Under the pieces are notes generated by a model, which saw only the letters and a list, made by a program, of their open reading frames with translations, was not told where the DNA came from and searched no databases. This document shows, piece after piece, positions 16,425 to 24,844 of a DNA stretch of 64,000 nt; within the stretch, counting starts at the first letter, position 1; the number at the start of each line of letters is the position of its first letter. The position numbers and the translations under genes are program-made. The DNA comes from Bacillota bacterium (GTDB taxonomy: Bacteria; Bacillota; UBA4882; UBA8346), in assembly GCA_029776205.1 (NCBI GenBank), contig JAKOTQ010000118.1, forward strand, positions 1 through 64,000, written 5' to 3'.

Positions 16425-17527
16425 AGAGATTACGATTTATATTAGTGGCTTTTATCTTGGCATTAGCGGTTTCCGCATCTGCGTTTGGTCATCATGAGTT
16501 GGACGGCAAATATATGACATTGGTCACCAGTGAGGGTAAAGTGATTTGCCGGACTGCCCATGATGTGGTGGTCGGAGACCGGTACCTCGACAGTGACGAT
16601 CATCTGTATGAAGTTTTTCGGATTCGCGGGGATAAGGCCTACTGTAAACTGGTGAAAGAGCGGAACAAGGCACTTTCCAGCGTGATTTCCTTTCTGACTT
16701 CCGTGTGGAACGGATCACTATTTAAAGCCGAATCTCAAAAACAAGGCCCCGTCGGCATCTACCACACCCATTCGGATGAGTCCTATGCTCCAACGGACGG
16801 TTCTTCCAGCCAACGCGGAAGTGGCGGTATCTTTAAAGTTGGTGAAACCCTGAGTCAAGCCTTTGAAAAAGAAGGGATCAAAGCAATCCAGCTTAAGACC
16901 GCCCACGACCCTCATGATGCCATGGCTTATGATCGTTCCCGACGAACAGCAGCTCAGCTTCTGAAAAAAGGGCCTTCTGTGTTGCTGGATGTTCACCGGG
17001 ATGCGGTTCCCCGTGAAGAATATGCCACCGAAATTAACGGCCAGGGTGTCACCAAAGTCCAATTGGTGGTTGGCCGGGAAAATCCCAATTTTGATGCAGT
17101 TAATCAGTTTGCAAAGCAAATCAAAAAGGTGGTCGACAAGAAACATCCTGGGTTTATCAAAGGGATATATTATGGTAAAGGCAAATACAATCAAGATTTA
17201 TCCCCTCGGATGCTGCTTCTGGAGTTTGGCACCAATACCAACAGTCGGGAATCGGCGGAACGGGCTGCTCAGATCTTTGCGGCCTCGGTTAAAGATGTTA
17301 TTACAGGAGGAGCCGGGAACAAAATCAGCAACCGGGGAAGCTGGCGCAGTCTAATTTGGATTATCGCCGCCCTTGTGATAGGGGTAGGCCTGTTTATGCT
17401 GATCAACCGCGGAAGCTTAAAAGATATCGGTAAAGAATTTACCGGTGCCCTGGGTAATGAAGTTCCGGAAGAATTAACCAAAGATTATCAGGAGAAGGAA
17501 GATTCGACGGACGGAGATCAACGGTGA
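16421..17527 (+). CDS. spoIIP: Stage II sporulation protein P (engulfment peptidoglycan hydrolase)
   Basis: SpoIIP is the amidase/endopeptidase that thins septal peptidoglycan during engulfment. 368 residues: N-terminal signal/anchor helix, an extended region, then the amidase_3-like SpoIIP domain with VGIYHTHSDESY, LLDVHRDAVP and LLLEFGTNTN, which hold the metal and catalytic positions. A second membrane helix (WIIAALVIGVGLFMLI) lies near the C-terminus, which is unusual: the B. subtilis protein has only the N-terminal one. It therefore may be a SpoIIP paralogue. Overlaps neighbours on both sides. Confidence 0.85.
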   Translation: MKRLRFILVAFILALAVSASAFGHHELDGKYMTLVTSEGKVICRTAHDVVVGDRYLDSDDHLYEVFRIRGDKAYCKLVKERNKALSSVISFLTSVWNGSLFKAESQKQGPVGIYHTHSDESYAPTDGSSSQRGSGGIFKVGETLSQAFEKEGIKAIQLKTAHDPHDAMAYDRSRRTAAQLLKKGPSVLLDVHRDAVPREEYATEINGQGVTKVQLVVGRENPNFDAVNQFAKQIKKVVDKKHPGFIKGIYYGKGKYNQDLSPRMLLLEFGTNTNSRESAERAAQIFAASVKDVITGGAGNKISNRGSWRSLIWIIAALVIGVGLFMLINRGSLKDIGKEFTGALGNEVPEELTKDYQEKEDSTDGDQR

Positions 17528-18018
17528 AGGTTGTTTATCATTGTTACGGAGGAGCTCATGCTTCGCCAACGGCTGCTGCTATTCATCTGGGAATATTAAA
17601 TAGCCGCAAAATGCCAAAGGCTAGCGATTTTAAGCAAGTCCCTTATTATGATACCATCACCAATCTTGATCATGGACGGTTGATTAAAGTTGGTGATGAT
17701 CATCTGGGAAATGAAGTCTATATATTAGGCCGAAGAAATTCAGCCAAAATAGCAGTGAACCTGATTCGGGAGTTTACCCGCTTAACGGGCGGGAATCCCG
17801 ATGATTATTTCTTTGTTGATTGTGTTCAACTCTATAATGTCTTTATGGTGACCGGGGGATTTACGTCACGGGGGCTTGGTTTGGTTCGGTTTGGCAGGCC
17901 GCTGGTGATCTTCGGAACCCGGTTATCCTTTTTCATACTGGCCGGGATTGTCCAACGAACCTTGAAGACTCTTGAGGCTTATCAAAGAAATAAGGAGGTT
18001 AAGATTTTGGAACGATGA
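17524..18018 (+). CDS. DUF3189 family protein (first of two)
   Basis: 164 residues starting at GTG 17524, which overlaps the spoIIP stop. The N-terminus MKVVYHCYGGAHASPTAAAIHLG is the DUF3189 hallmark; it recurs in the next gene. Family members are found in spore-forming Clostridia and have no established activity. The C-terminal third contains a hydrophobic segment (LSFFILAGIV). Its position between spoIIP and spoVAE suggests, but does not show, a sporulation role. Confidence 0.75.
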   Translation: MKVVYHCYGGAHASPTAAAIHLGILNSRKMPKASDFKQVPYYDTITNLDHGRLIKVGDDHLGNEVYILGRRNSAKIAVNLIREFTRLTGGNPDDYFFVDCVQLYNVFMVTGGFTSRGLGLVRFGRPLVIFGTRLSFFILAGIVQRTLKTLEAYQRNKEVKILER

Positions 18019-18025
18019 TAAACCG

Positions 18026-18496
18026 ATGAAAGTATTTTATTATTGTTTTGCAGGAACGCATTCTTCAGTGATCGCCGCAGCGATTCATCTGAACCGGTTA
18101 CCAATGGATCGGATACCGGACCGGAATGAGATCTTAAATACGGTTCCCTTTGATTTACGTGAATCGGAGGATATCGGGATTCCCTATTTCATGGGCATTG
18201 ATGAGTGTGGCCACGAGATTTATGTGTTGGGTTTCGGCAAGGATCCTGCCTTGGGTTTGCAAGTGGTTCAGCATCTGATTGAAGGCCGGGCAGACCATGA
18301 GGAGTGGAAGTTTTTCAATACATTGCCGTGTATCAATTGGACAACCCGGTGTGGAGGATATTTATCCAGGAGGTGGAAATGGGTGGGTATTGGCCGTTTC
18401 CTTCTGATTCGGGGCATACGGCAATGTTATCCGAAAATCTGTAAACTGGTTCAGCAAATAAAGGAGTGGAACCCTTGCCAAGAAAAATTGTCGTGA
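18026..18496 (+). CDS. DUF3189 family protein (second of two)
   Basis: A tandem paralogue of the preceding gene: MKVFYYCFAGTHSSVIAAAIHLN parallels its N-terminus, and ECGHEIYVLGFGKD parallels HLGNEVYILGRRN. 156 residues from the ATG at 18026. The only strong Shine-Dalgarno (AAGGAGG, ~17993-17999) is about 27 bases upstream of that ATG, so translation may depend on coupling to the upstream gene. It overlaps the start of spoVAE. Function unknown. Confidence 0.72.
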   Translation: MKVFYYCFAGTHSSVIAAAIHLNRLPMDRIPDRNEILNTVPFDLRESEDIGIPYFMGIDECGHEIYVLGFGKDPALGLQVVQHLIEGRADHEEWKFFNTLPCINWTTRCGGYLSRRWKWVGIGRFLLIRGIRQCYPKICKLVQQIKEWNPCQEKLS

Positions 18497-19029
18497 TTAC
18501 GGATGGGGATAAGATTGCAACGCGGGTGGTGGAAGAGGTCGCCCGAAATGTGGGCGGCCGGGCGATAACATTATCCGGGGGTAATCCGACGGAAGTTTCG
18601 GGAGAAGTGATCATCGAAGCCATCAAAGAGGCTCCCTATGATCCGGTCCTTGTGATGGTCGATGATTGCGGCGCTAAAGGCGTCGGCCGCGGTGAACAGA
18701 TATTAATCCAATTGGCCAATCATCCTGATATTGAAATTTTGGGAGTGGTGGCTGTCGCTTCCAATACTTCCGGAGTGTCCGGCGTCAAACCTGATGTATC
18801 AATAACAAGGGATGGAAAAGTCATTCATCGGGCAGTAGACAAAGACGGCAATGCCCATGGGCGTCGCATTAAAGGGGATACGGTGGATATTTTAAATTAT
18901 CTCGATATCCCGGTGATTGTAGGAATTGGGGATTTAGGAAAGATGGAAGATGCAGACCATGTAAAGACTGGGGCGCGGATTACCACTATTGCGGTTGAAG
19001 AGGTTTTAAAACGAAGTCATTTTCGATGA
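18475..19029 (+). CDS. spoVAE: Stage V sporulation protein AE (SpoVAEa-like)
   Basis: 184 residues matching the soluble SpoVAEa type: KIVVITDGDKIATRVVEEVA at the N-terminus, SGGNPTEVSGEVIIE, VMVDDCGAKGVGRGE and the C-terminal VGIGDLGKMEDADHVKTGA. SpoVA proteins move calcium-dipicolinate into the forespore. Here it stands apart from the usual spoVA operon. Start TTG at 18475, eight bases after AAGGAG; the GTG at 18466 abuts that site and is unlikely. Confidence 0.88.
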   Translation: MPRKIVVITDGDKIATRVVEEVARNVGGRAITLSGGNPTEVSGEVIIEAIKEAPYDPVLVMVDDCGAKGVGRGEQILIQLANHPDIEILGVVAVASNTSGVSGVKPDVSITRDGKVIHRAVDKDGNAHGRRIKGDTVDILNYLDIPVIVGIGDLGKMEDADHVKTGARITTIAVEEVLKRSHFR

Positions 19030-19111
19030 GAAATTTCCATAAAAAGCAGGAAAATTACCAGAGGGTTAAGAAGTATAAGCCGGTAGAAATTACGAAGAAA
19101 GGATATGGACG

Positions 19112-20038
19112 GTGAAAATAGGTATTCCCCGGGCGCTGTTGTATTACTGGTATGGCTTTACCTGGCGGACTTTTTGGGAAGAGGCCGGTGCGGAAGTGGT
19201 GGTGTCCGGTCCGACAGAACGTTCTACAGTGGCGATCGGCTCAAAAGCCGGTGTGGATGAATTGTGTCTACCGATTAAAATATTTCTTGGCCATGTCCGT
19301 CAAATCGCCGATCAGGCAGATTGGATCATGATTCCTCATTTGATTAAGGTGGAAACCGGGGCTTATCTTTGCCCTAAGTTCATGGGATTGCCGGATTTGG
19401 TTTATCATGCGCTGCCTGACGTACGTGACAAGGTTTGTGTGGTGACTGTCGGCCCCCGAAATATTGATATGCTACAGTCATTAAAGGGCGCTGCCTTAAT
19501 GGTAGGGATCCCGGAACGGCAGATTCCTAAAACATTGGATGTAAACAATCGGTTGCCGGCCTTATATGAACTGGCAAAATCCGGTTATCCGCGGCAATCG
19601 GACCTGCAAAGGGGACGACTGCGCATAGGGATCTTAGGCCATCCATATTGTATATATGACCGTTGCTTTAATTTGAACGTATTTGACAAATTGAACGGGT
19701 TGGACGTAGATATTTTTACACCGGAAATGATGCCTGGAAATATGCTCGGGATTGGTTCCGGTCGATTGCATAAAGAACTCTTTTGGTCGTTAGGCCGTTT
19801 TCAATTCGATGCGTTAGAATGGATGATCGGCAAATTGAAGGTTGACGGGTTTATCCATTTGTCTCCTTTTGCCTGCGGACCGGAAGCGATAATCGGTGAT
19901 ATGTTGGAACGCCGGATTAAGCAAGCCGGCTTGCCCATTTTAAAACTTTTATTTGAAGAACATAGCGGTGAGGCGGGGATGGTCACCCGTTTGGAAGCGT
20001 TTATTGATCTCATTCACTATCGGAGTCGCGTATGCTAA
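19112..20038 (+). CDS. Acyl-CoA dehydratase activase-related protein, DUF2229 type (CoA protein activase, part 1)
   Basis: 308 residues beginning MKIGIPRALLYYWYG, the signature of the DUF2229/COG3580 domain found in large 2-hydroxyacyl-CoA dehydratase activases. Conserved Cys-containing segments CLPIKIFLGHV, LCPKFMG and FACGPEA could hold an iron-sulfur cluster. GTG start at 19112 behind AAAGGA. Overlaps the next gene by 7 bases; together with the next two genes it reconstitutes the domains of the large fused activases, here as separate polypeptides. The substrate is unknown. Confidence 0.78.
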   Translation: MKIGIPRALLYYWYGFTWRTFWEEAGAEVVVSGPTERSTVAIGSKAGVDELCLPIKIFLGHVRQIADQADWIMIPHLIKVETGAYLCPKFMGLPDLVYHALPDVRDKVCVVTVGPRNIDMLQSLKGAALMVGIPERQIPKTLDVNNRLPALYELAKSGYPRQSDLQRGRLRIGILGHPYCIYDRCFNLNVFDKLNGLDVDIFTPEMMPGNMLGIGSGRLHKELFWSLGRFQFDALEWMIGKLKVDGFIHLSPFACGPEAIIGDMLERRIKQAGLPILKLLFEEHSGEAGMVTRLEAFIDLIHYRSRVC

Positions 20039-21153
20039 AAGTAACTTTTCCCCACATTGGCAATTCCTATATTCCCTTTCGAACGTTGCTGATGGAGTTG
20101 GGAGTAGAGCCGGTGATTCCGCCGCCCATTACTCAAAGGACGATCTCTTTAGGAACTCAAATTGCACCGGAATTCGCCTGCTTTCCTCTTAAGATCAATT
20201 TAGGAAATTATATTGAAACGATGGAAAAAGGGGCAGAAATGATTTTAATGGCCGGAGGGGTTGGACCCTGCCGGTTTGGTTACTATGGAGAAGTTCAGCG
20301 GGAGATATTGCAGGATGCCGGGTATGAAATTGATTTTTTGGTTCTGGAAGCACCGAAGACTCATCCCCGGGAACTGTGGGAGAAAATTAAACGAATTTTC
20401 CCCTGCCATCAGCCTCATGATTTGATCCGGGCACTGCGCAAAGCTTGGATTAAGGCTGATCTGTTGGATCAATTTGACCGGTTGGCCAATCACGTTCGGG
20501 CCCGGGAGTTAAAGAGAGGACAGGTCAGTCAATTACAGGCCCGCTTCTACCATCAGTTGGACCAGGCGGTCCTTCTGGATGAAATCCAACGGGTGGCTCG
20601 TCAGTTTATGGAGGAATTGAAAGACGTACCAACCCGCAAGGATGAGCAACCCCTCCGTGTCCGGCTTGTAGGCGAGATTTATATGGTTTTGGAACCCAAC
20701 GTCAATTTTCATATCGAACGGGTGTTAGGGGAGATGGGAGTGGATGTCGAACGGACCATTTATTTTACGGACTGGGTGAAGGATACTCTTTTGAAAAGCA
20801 TTTATGATCCGAACTGGCGGGCTCAGATGTTAGCGGTTGCCAGACCCTATCTAAAAAATTTCGTGGGCGGCCATGGGTTGGAGACAGTGGCCCATACGGT
20901 TGAAGCCGGTGTAAACCGCTATGATGGCGTGATTCAATTAGCGCCGTTCACCTGTATGCCGGAGATTGTGGCCATGCAGGCACTGCCCGCAGTTTCTCAA
21001 GATTTGGATATTCCATATTTGACGTTGATCATCGATGAGCATGCTGCGGAAGCCGGAATTATGACCCGGTTGGAAGCCTTTATTGATCTCTTAAGTTATC
21101 AGCGAAATTCGCGGGGTGGAGGAAAAACGCGTGAAGTTGTTTCTGGGTATTGA
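20032..21153 (+). CDS. Acyl-CoA dehydratase activase-related protein (CoA protein activase, part 2)
   Basis: 373 residues, COG3581-like. It has the same fold pattern as the upstream gene, with repeated motifs: FACFPLKINLGNYIETM, GGVGPCRFGYYGEV, LAPFTCMPEIVAMQALP and the ending IDEHAAEAGIMTRLEAFIDLL, which closely parallels EEHSGEAGMVTRLEAFIDLI in its neighbour. This internal similarity suggests an ancient duplication. Conserved cysteines may bind an Fe-S cluster. Overlaps both adjacent genes, implying a tight operon. Confidence 0.78.
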   Translation: MLKVTFPHIGNSYIPFRTLLMELGVEPVIPPPITQRTISLGTQIAPEFACFPLKINLGNYIETMEKGAEMILMAGGVGPCRFGYYGEVQREILQDAGYEIDFLVLEAPKTHPRELWEKIKRIFPCHQPHDLIRALRKAWIKADLLDQFDRLANHVRARELKRGQVSQLQARFYHQLDQAVLLDEIQRVARQFMEELKDVPTRKDEQPLRVRLVGEIYMVLEPNVNFHIERVLGEMGVDVERTIYFTDWVKDTLLKSIYDPNWRAQMLAVARPYLKNFVGGHGLETVAHTVEAGVNRYDGVIQLAPFTCMPEIVAMQALPAVSQDLDIPYLTLIIDEHAAEAGIMTRLEAFIDLLSYQRNSRGGGKTREVVSGY

Positions 21154-22126
21154 TGTCGGATCAGTGAGTACCAATATTGTGGTGATCGACTCCAATGGGC
21201 AATTGCTGGATAAACTCTATATCCGCTCCCGGGGAAATCCGGTGGGATCGGTCCAGCAAGGCTTGGCCACGGTTTTAAAGACATTGAAAGGCCATGAGAT
21301 TGCCGGAGTGGGCACTACCGGATCCGGCCGACAGTTGATTGGAACCTTGGTGGGGGCAGATCTGATCAAAAATGAGATCACAGCCCATGCCGTGGCATGT
21401 CTGAATCTGGTTCCTGATGTGCAAACCATTATTGAAATCGGGGGACAGGATTCCAAATTAATTTTGATCCGGGACGGGATCGTCAGTGATTTTGCCATGA
21501 ATACTGTCTGTGCAGCCGGAACCGGTTCCTTTTTGGATCAGCAGGCAGCCCGGTTAAATATGGATATCGGACAATTGGGCGACATGGCTGCCCAGGGCGA
21601 GCATCCGGTACGGATTGCCGGGCGTTGTGCTGTCTTTGCGGAATCAGATATGATTCACAAACAACAGATGGGGCATAAGATCGAAGATATTCTGGCCGGA
21701 TTGTGCCGGGCTTTGGTCCGTAATTTCTTAAGTAATTTGGGAAAAGGCCGGGAAATTAAAGCGCCGGTCATCTTTCAGGGAGGAGTGGCTGCCAATCACG
21801 GAATTCGGCTGGCTTTTGAAGAAGCATTGGGCTTTCCGTTGATTATTCCGGAACATTATGATGTAATGGGCGCATTGGGCGTGGCCTTGCTGGCCCGGGA
21901 CAAGATGCTTATCAGCGAACAGCCCAGTGCTTTTAAAGGTATGGAGATTGTGGATTCGGCCATTGAAACCAGCAGTTTTGACTGTGATAGCTGTGCTAAT
22001 CAATGCGAAGTGATTGAACTTCGGCAAGAAGGTGTGCTCATTGCTTGTCTCGGAGACAGATGCGGCAAATGGAGCAACCGAGTTCACTTTTCTCATGGAG
22101 TGCGGGAAACTGTCCAGGTTGGTTAA
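21131..22126 (+). CDS. Acyl-CoA dehydratase activase (BadF/BcrA/HgdC ATPase family)
   Basis: 331 residues. An ASKHA-fold ATPase: LFLGIDVGSVSTNIVVID (phosphate 1), GTTGSGRQ, IIEIGGQDSKLI (phosphate 2), NTVCAAGTGSFLDQQA and the cluster Cys in GRCAVFAESDMI; the C-terminal tail adds CDSCANQCE and GDRCGKW, a possible extra metal site. Family members drive one-electron reduction of 2-hydroxyacyl-CoA dehydratases by ATP hydrolysis. No dehydratase subunits lie nearby. GTG start at 21131, eight bases after GGTGGAGG. Confidence 0.88.
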   Translation: MKLFLGIDVGSVSTNIVVIDSNGQLLDKLYIRSRGNPVGSVQQGLATVLKTLKGHEIAGVGTTGSGRQLIGTLVGADLIKNEITAHAVACLNLVPDVQTIIEIGGQDSKLILIRDGIVSDFAMNTVCAAGTGSFLDQQAARLNMDIGQLGDMAAQGEHPVRIAGRCAVFAESDMIHKQQMGHKIEDILAGLCRALVRNFLSNLGKGREIKAPVIFQGGVAANHGIRLAFEEALGFPLIIPEHYDVMGALGVALLARDKMLISEQPSAFKGMEIVDSAIETSSFDCDSCANQCEVIELRQEGVLIACLGDRCGKWSNRVHFSHGVRETVQVG

Positions 22127-22150
22127 GGTCCTTTTGAAGGTGGTGACGGT

Positions 22151-22780
22151 ATGAAACCGTTAATCGTTGTTACGGCGGATGTCATTGATTCCCGGTCCCA
22201 TCCTGAAGTTGCGGATGTATTACGCCGAAAAATGCAACAATGGATGCAACCGGGCTTACTAACCCCTTTTTCTCTAGCGGTAGGCGATGAACTTCAAGCC
22301 GTCTGTGAATGGTCCGAAGCCTTACCTGCGCTTATCCGGCGGCTTCGCTGGAAGTGCCATCCGTTTCAGATCCGAGTGGGCATCGGTTTTGGTACAGTGG
22401 ATGATTGGCGTCCTGATGCAGCATCTTGGGAGATGAATGGATCTGCTTTTTATCATGCCCGTGATGCCTTGGAAGCCATTTCCCAATCGAAACAGCCTTT
22501 AACCCGGGTGGGCGCAGGAGATGAGGGCTTTGCTTTGGCTTTAAATACCATCTATCCGTTGCTCGATCTATTAATGAGTCGTTGGACCTTTGAACAATGG
22601 GAAGCTATTGCTGCATACGAAGAACTGCAGACGTACGAGAAGGCAGCCGGACGGCTTGGGATTACCCGGCAAAATGTTCAAAAACGGTGTTACGCTGCTT
22701 CTTGGGATTTAGTTCAAGCTACTGAGGAACGATTGGGCCGTCTGATTGTCATGCATAGGCCGACTTACAACGCACCCTAA
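22151..22780 (+). CDS. SatD family protein
   Basis: 209 residues: N-terminal VVTADVIDSR, central QIRVGIGFGTVDD and a C-terminal helix-turn-helix-like segment (YEKAAGRLGITRQNVQKRCYAAS, about residues 158-180). SatD was named from the acid-tolerance locus of Streptococcus mutans; the biochemical role is not defined. The fold resembles a DNA-binding or nucleotide-sensing regulator. Pairing with a DUF3307 membrane protein gene, as here, recurs in Firmicutes. Its stop codon lies within a perfect inverted repeat. Confidence 0.78.
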   Translation: MKPLIVVTADVIDSRSHPEVADVLRRKMQQWMQPGLLTPFSLAVGDELQAVCEWSEALPALIRRLRWKCHPFQIRVGIGFGTVDDWRPDAASWEMNGSAFYHARDALEAISQSKQPLTRVGAGDEGFALALNTIYPLLDLLMSRWTFEQWEAIAAYEELQTYEKAAGRLGITRQNVQKRCYAASWDLVQATEERLGRLIVMHRPTYNAP

Positions 22781-22819
22781 AAAGGGTGCATTTATAAAAA
22801 GCACCCTTTTTAGGGTGCG
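22771..22819. repeat. Perfect 19-bp inverted repeat with nested hairpins, overlapping the satD stop
   Basis: The left arm 22771-22789 and right arm 22801-22819 are exact reverse complements, separated by ATTTATAAAAA. Each arm is itself a hairpin (GCACCCT/AGGGTGC with an AAAA or TTTT loop). The RNA can thus fold as one long stem or as two short ones. It includes the last codons of satD and lies just before the ribosome binding site of the next gene. Confidence 0.85.
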
Positions 22820-22838
22820 GATAACGAGGTGATGACCA

Positions 22839-23633
22839 ATGACCTCATTGCTTCTGACGTTATTAGCTCATGGCTTGGCAGATTTCGTCTTGCAGTCGGA
22901 ACGAACGGTTCATCGAAAAGAGAACCGGGATTGGCTGGGTTTTTTAGGACATGGACTGACCGTTTTTTTCTCTGGATTTCTGTTGCTTATCGGCTATGAG
23001 TGGACGACAGTCCTACCTTATGCGGGAATTATCACTATGAGTCATATTATTATTGATATGATCAAGATCGTTTTAGGGTCTCGCCGTCCGGCCAAAGATC
23101 TGGCATGGTTTTTGGGGGATCAGTTGATTCATTTGACTATCATTCTTATGGTTTGGCAGCATTTTCAGTTTCAGCCTTCGGAGGTATTTTTGAAATTCAG
23201 TACGTTTCTTCTGACTCCGACTGCTGTTGCAACATTTAGTCGTTCTTTCCCAAAGGAAGGATGGGCCTTTCATTCTATCTTGTCCTGTCTCCTTGTATAT
23301 ATTTATACTTGCTGGGGCGGCGGTTTTTTTATAAAAAAGGTTTTAACTGCATTGCAGGCTCAAACGTTGGCGGGCAGTCCGAAACCTGATAAGGAGCGGT
23401 TGCAACATACCGGGTTTTGGATCGGAGCCTTGGAACGGTTTATAATTATCACCTTGGTACTCAATAATGCATTGACAGCGGTGGCGTTTATCTTCACAGC
23501 CAAGTCCATCGCCAGATTTAGCGAGTTGAACGATCAGGCCTTTGCCGAATATTATCTCACCGGAACCTTGCTCAGTACCGCCTTGGGCATCGCCGGGGGA
23601 TATTTTCTGCTTTGGCTGATAGCATGGGTTTGA
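22839..23633 (+). CDS. DUF3307 domain-containing membrane protein (SatD partner)
   Basis: 264 residues with about seven hydrophobic helices. The N-terminal LLTLLAHGLADFVLQSERTV and the SHIIIDMIKI / LGDQLIHLTIIL segments, with conserved His and Asp inside the membrane, are DUF3307 features. GAGGTGA lies before the ATG. Located immediately after satD, separated only by the inverted repeat that may tune expression between the two. Function unknown. Confidence 0.78.
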   Translation: MTSLLLTLLAHGLADFVLQSERTVHRKENRDWLGFLGHGLTVFFSGFLLLIGYEWTTVLPYAGIITMSHIIIDMIKIVLGSRRPAKDLAWFLGDQLIHLTIILMVWQHFQFQPSEVFLKFSTFLLTPTAVATFSRSFPKEGWAFHSILSCLLVYIYTCWGGGFFIKKVLTALQAQTLAGSPKPDKERLQHTGFWIGALERFIIITLVLNNALTAVAFIFTAKSIARFSELNDQAFAEYYLTGTLLSTALGIAGGYFLLWLIAWV

Positions 23634-23845
23634 GTTGGCTGATAGTATCAGTTGACAGTGTTCATCTCTGTGAACTGTCTAATGTCTCAACTGTTAACTC
23701 GCTTAAATCCACTGACTCCTGTCTCTTAACCCGGCACCCGTGACCGTATGTATACCGCTGTATGTATCGAGAAATACTATGCGGTGAGAAACGGGGCCGA
23801 CGGAGCGGTACCGGATCTAGAAAATTACGAGTCAGGGGTGATGTG

Positions 23846-24034
23846 GTGAAAGCCCAGGTTAATCAGGATTTATGTATAAGTTGCGGACTCTGCGTCTCTA
23901 CGTGTCCGGAAGTTTTCAGCTGGAATGGGGATGAGAAAGCAGAGGCTATCAAAGAAGATGTACCGTCCGAACATGAAGACTGTGTGCAGGACGCTGCCGA
24001 TGGTTGTCCGACGGATGCCATCGAAACCCAATAG
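23846..24034 (+). CDS. Single-cluster [4Fe-4S] ferredoxin
   Basis: 62 residues, acidic, with C-I-S-C-G-L-C-V-S-T-C-P and a distant GCPTDAIE cysteine: one [4Fe-4S] cluster, plus an extra Cys (EDCVQD). GTG start at 23846 behind AGGGGTG; the longer frame from 23762 adds Arg/Gly-rich sequence without a ribosome binding site. The preceding 200 bases contain ACTGT-rich repeat sequence and nothing else I can identify. It stands alone, so it is probably a general electron carrier. Confidence 0.88.
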   Translation: MKAQVNQDLCISCGLCVSTCPEVFSWNGDEKAEAIKEDVPSEHEDCVQDAADGCPTDAIETQ

Positions 24035-24086
24035 TTCTACCCGATATTCCTCTCCCATATAATTGCAAAAAGGGAGGGGAATTTTT

Positions 24087-24842
24087 ATGACTGGTATAAA
24101 TTCCGAGATCAATGAGGAACTGACGGATGAAACCCTATCGGATATGAATATGGAAGATTGGGAAACCGATAACTATTCGCTCATTTCCCCTAAATTCATT
24201 TCCCAGCTGATTATCGCTGCGATGGCCCTATTATTGATGTTTGGCATCTCTCATTACAGGAGCGGATGGGCCGGGCGGGTCCGGGCAGCTCTTCATCAGG
24301 CCATCAATGCCGGCAAACACGAAACTTTTGGAGTGATCGCGGAGTCAAAAGTGATCCGGCAAATCATCAACAATGTCCGTAACCTGGTACGCCTCGAAGA
24401 GATTACCCGGCAAATTCAAACCAGCGGGATGCCTTTGGAACAACCGGTGTTTCAAAATTGGAATTGGCCTTTGAATGGAGATATAACTAAAAGGTTCGGA
24501 TGGGAAGAGGGGGGAACGGATAAACTTAAGCGGTTCAATCCCGGAATTGAAATTACGGCTCCAGCCGATGGTAAGATTCAGGCGGTAGCAGCCGGGCGGA
24601 TCCAAGAATTACGACAGGAGGCAGACGGCCGGTGGACGGTGGTGGTACAACATGCTCAAGGCTGGCAGTCTTCCTATACCTATTTGGGGCAGGTCGAGGT
24701 GAAAGTGGGCCAATGGATTAAGGCAGGCCAAATTTTAGGGCGTTTAACTACAAAGGACAGTTCTGGCCTGGCCCGACTGGGATTTGAACTTAAAAAAGAC
24801 AATCGGCCTGTGGATCCTTTAACAGTGTTGGTGAATTATTGA
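24087..24842 (+). CDS. spoIVFA: SpoIVFA-like regulator with degenerate M23 domain
   Basis: 251 residues: an acidic cytoplasmic N-terminus, one membrane helix (FISQLIIAAMALLLMFGI, about residues 35-52), a helical linker and a C-terminal LytM/M23 domain (from about residue 125). In that domain the zinc motif HxG.D is FNPGIEI and HxHFE is RLGFELK, so the metal ligands are lost. This matches SpoIVFA, which holds the sigma-K protease SpoIVFB in check. The next gene is the SpoIVFB homologue and overlaps it. ATG at 24087 behind GGGAGGGG. Confidence 0.85.
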   Translation: MTGINSEINEELTDETLSDMNMEDWETDNYSLISPKFISQLIIAAMALLLMFGISHYRSGWAGRVRAALHQAINAGKHETFGVIAESKVIRQIINNVRNLVRLEEITRQIQTSGMPLEQPVFQNWNWPLNGDITKRFGWEEGGTDKLKRFNPGIEITAPADGKIQAVAAGRIQELRQEADGRWTVVVQHAQGWQSSYTYLGQVEVKVGQWIKAGQILGRLTTKDSSGLARLGFELKKDNRPVDPLTVLVNY

Positions 24843-24844
24843 CA

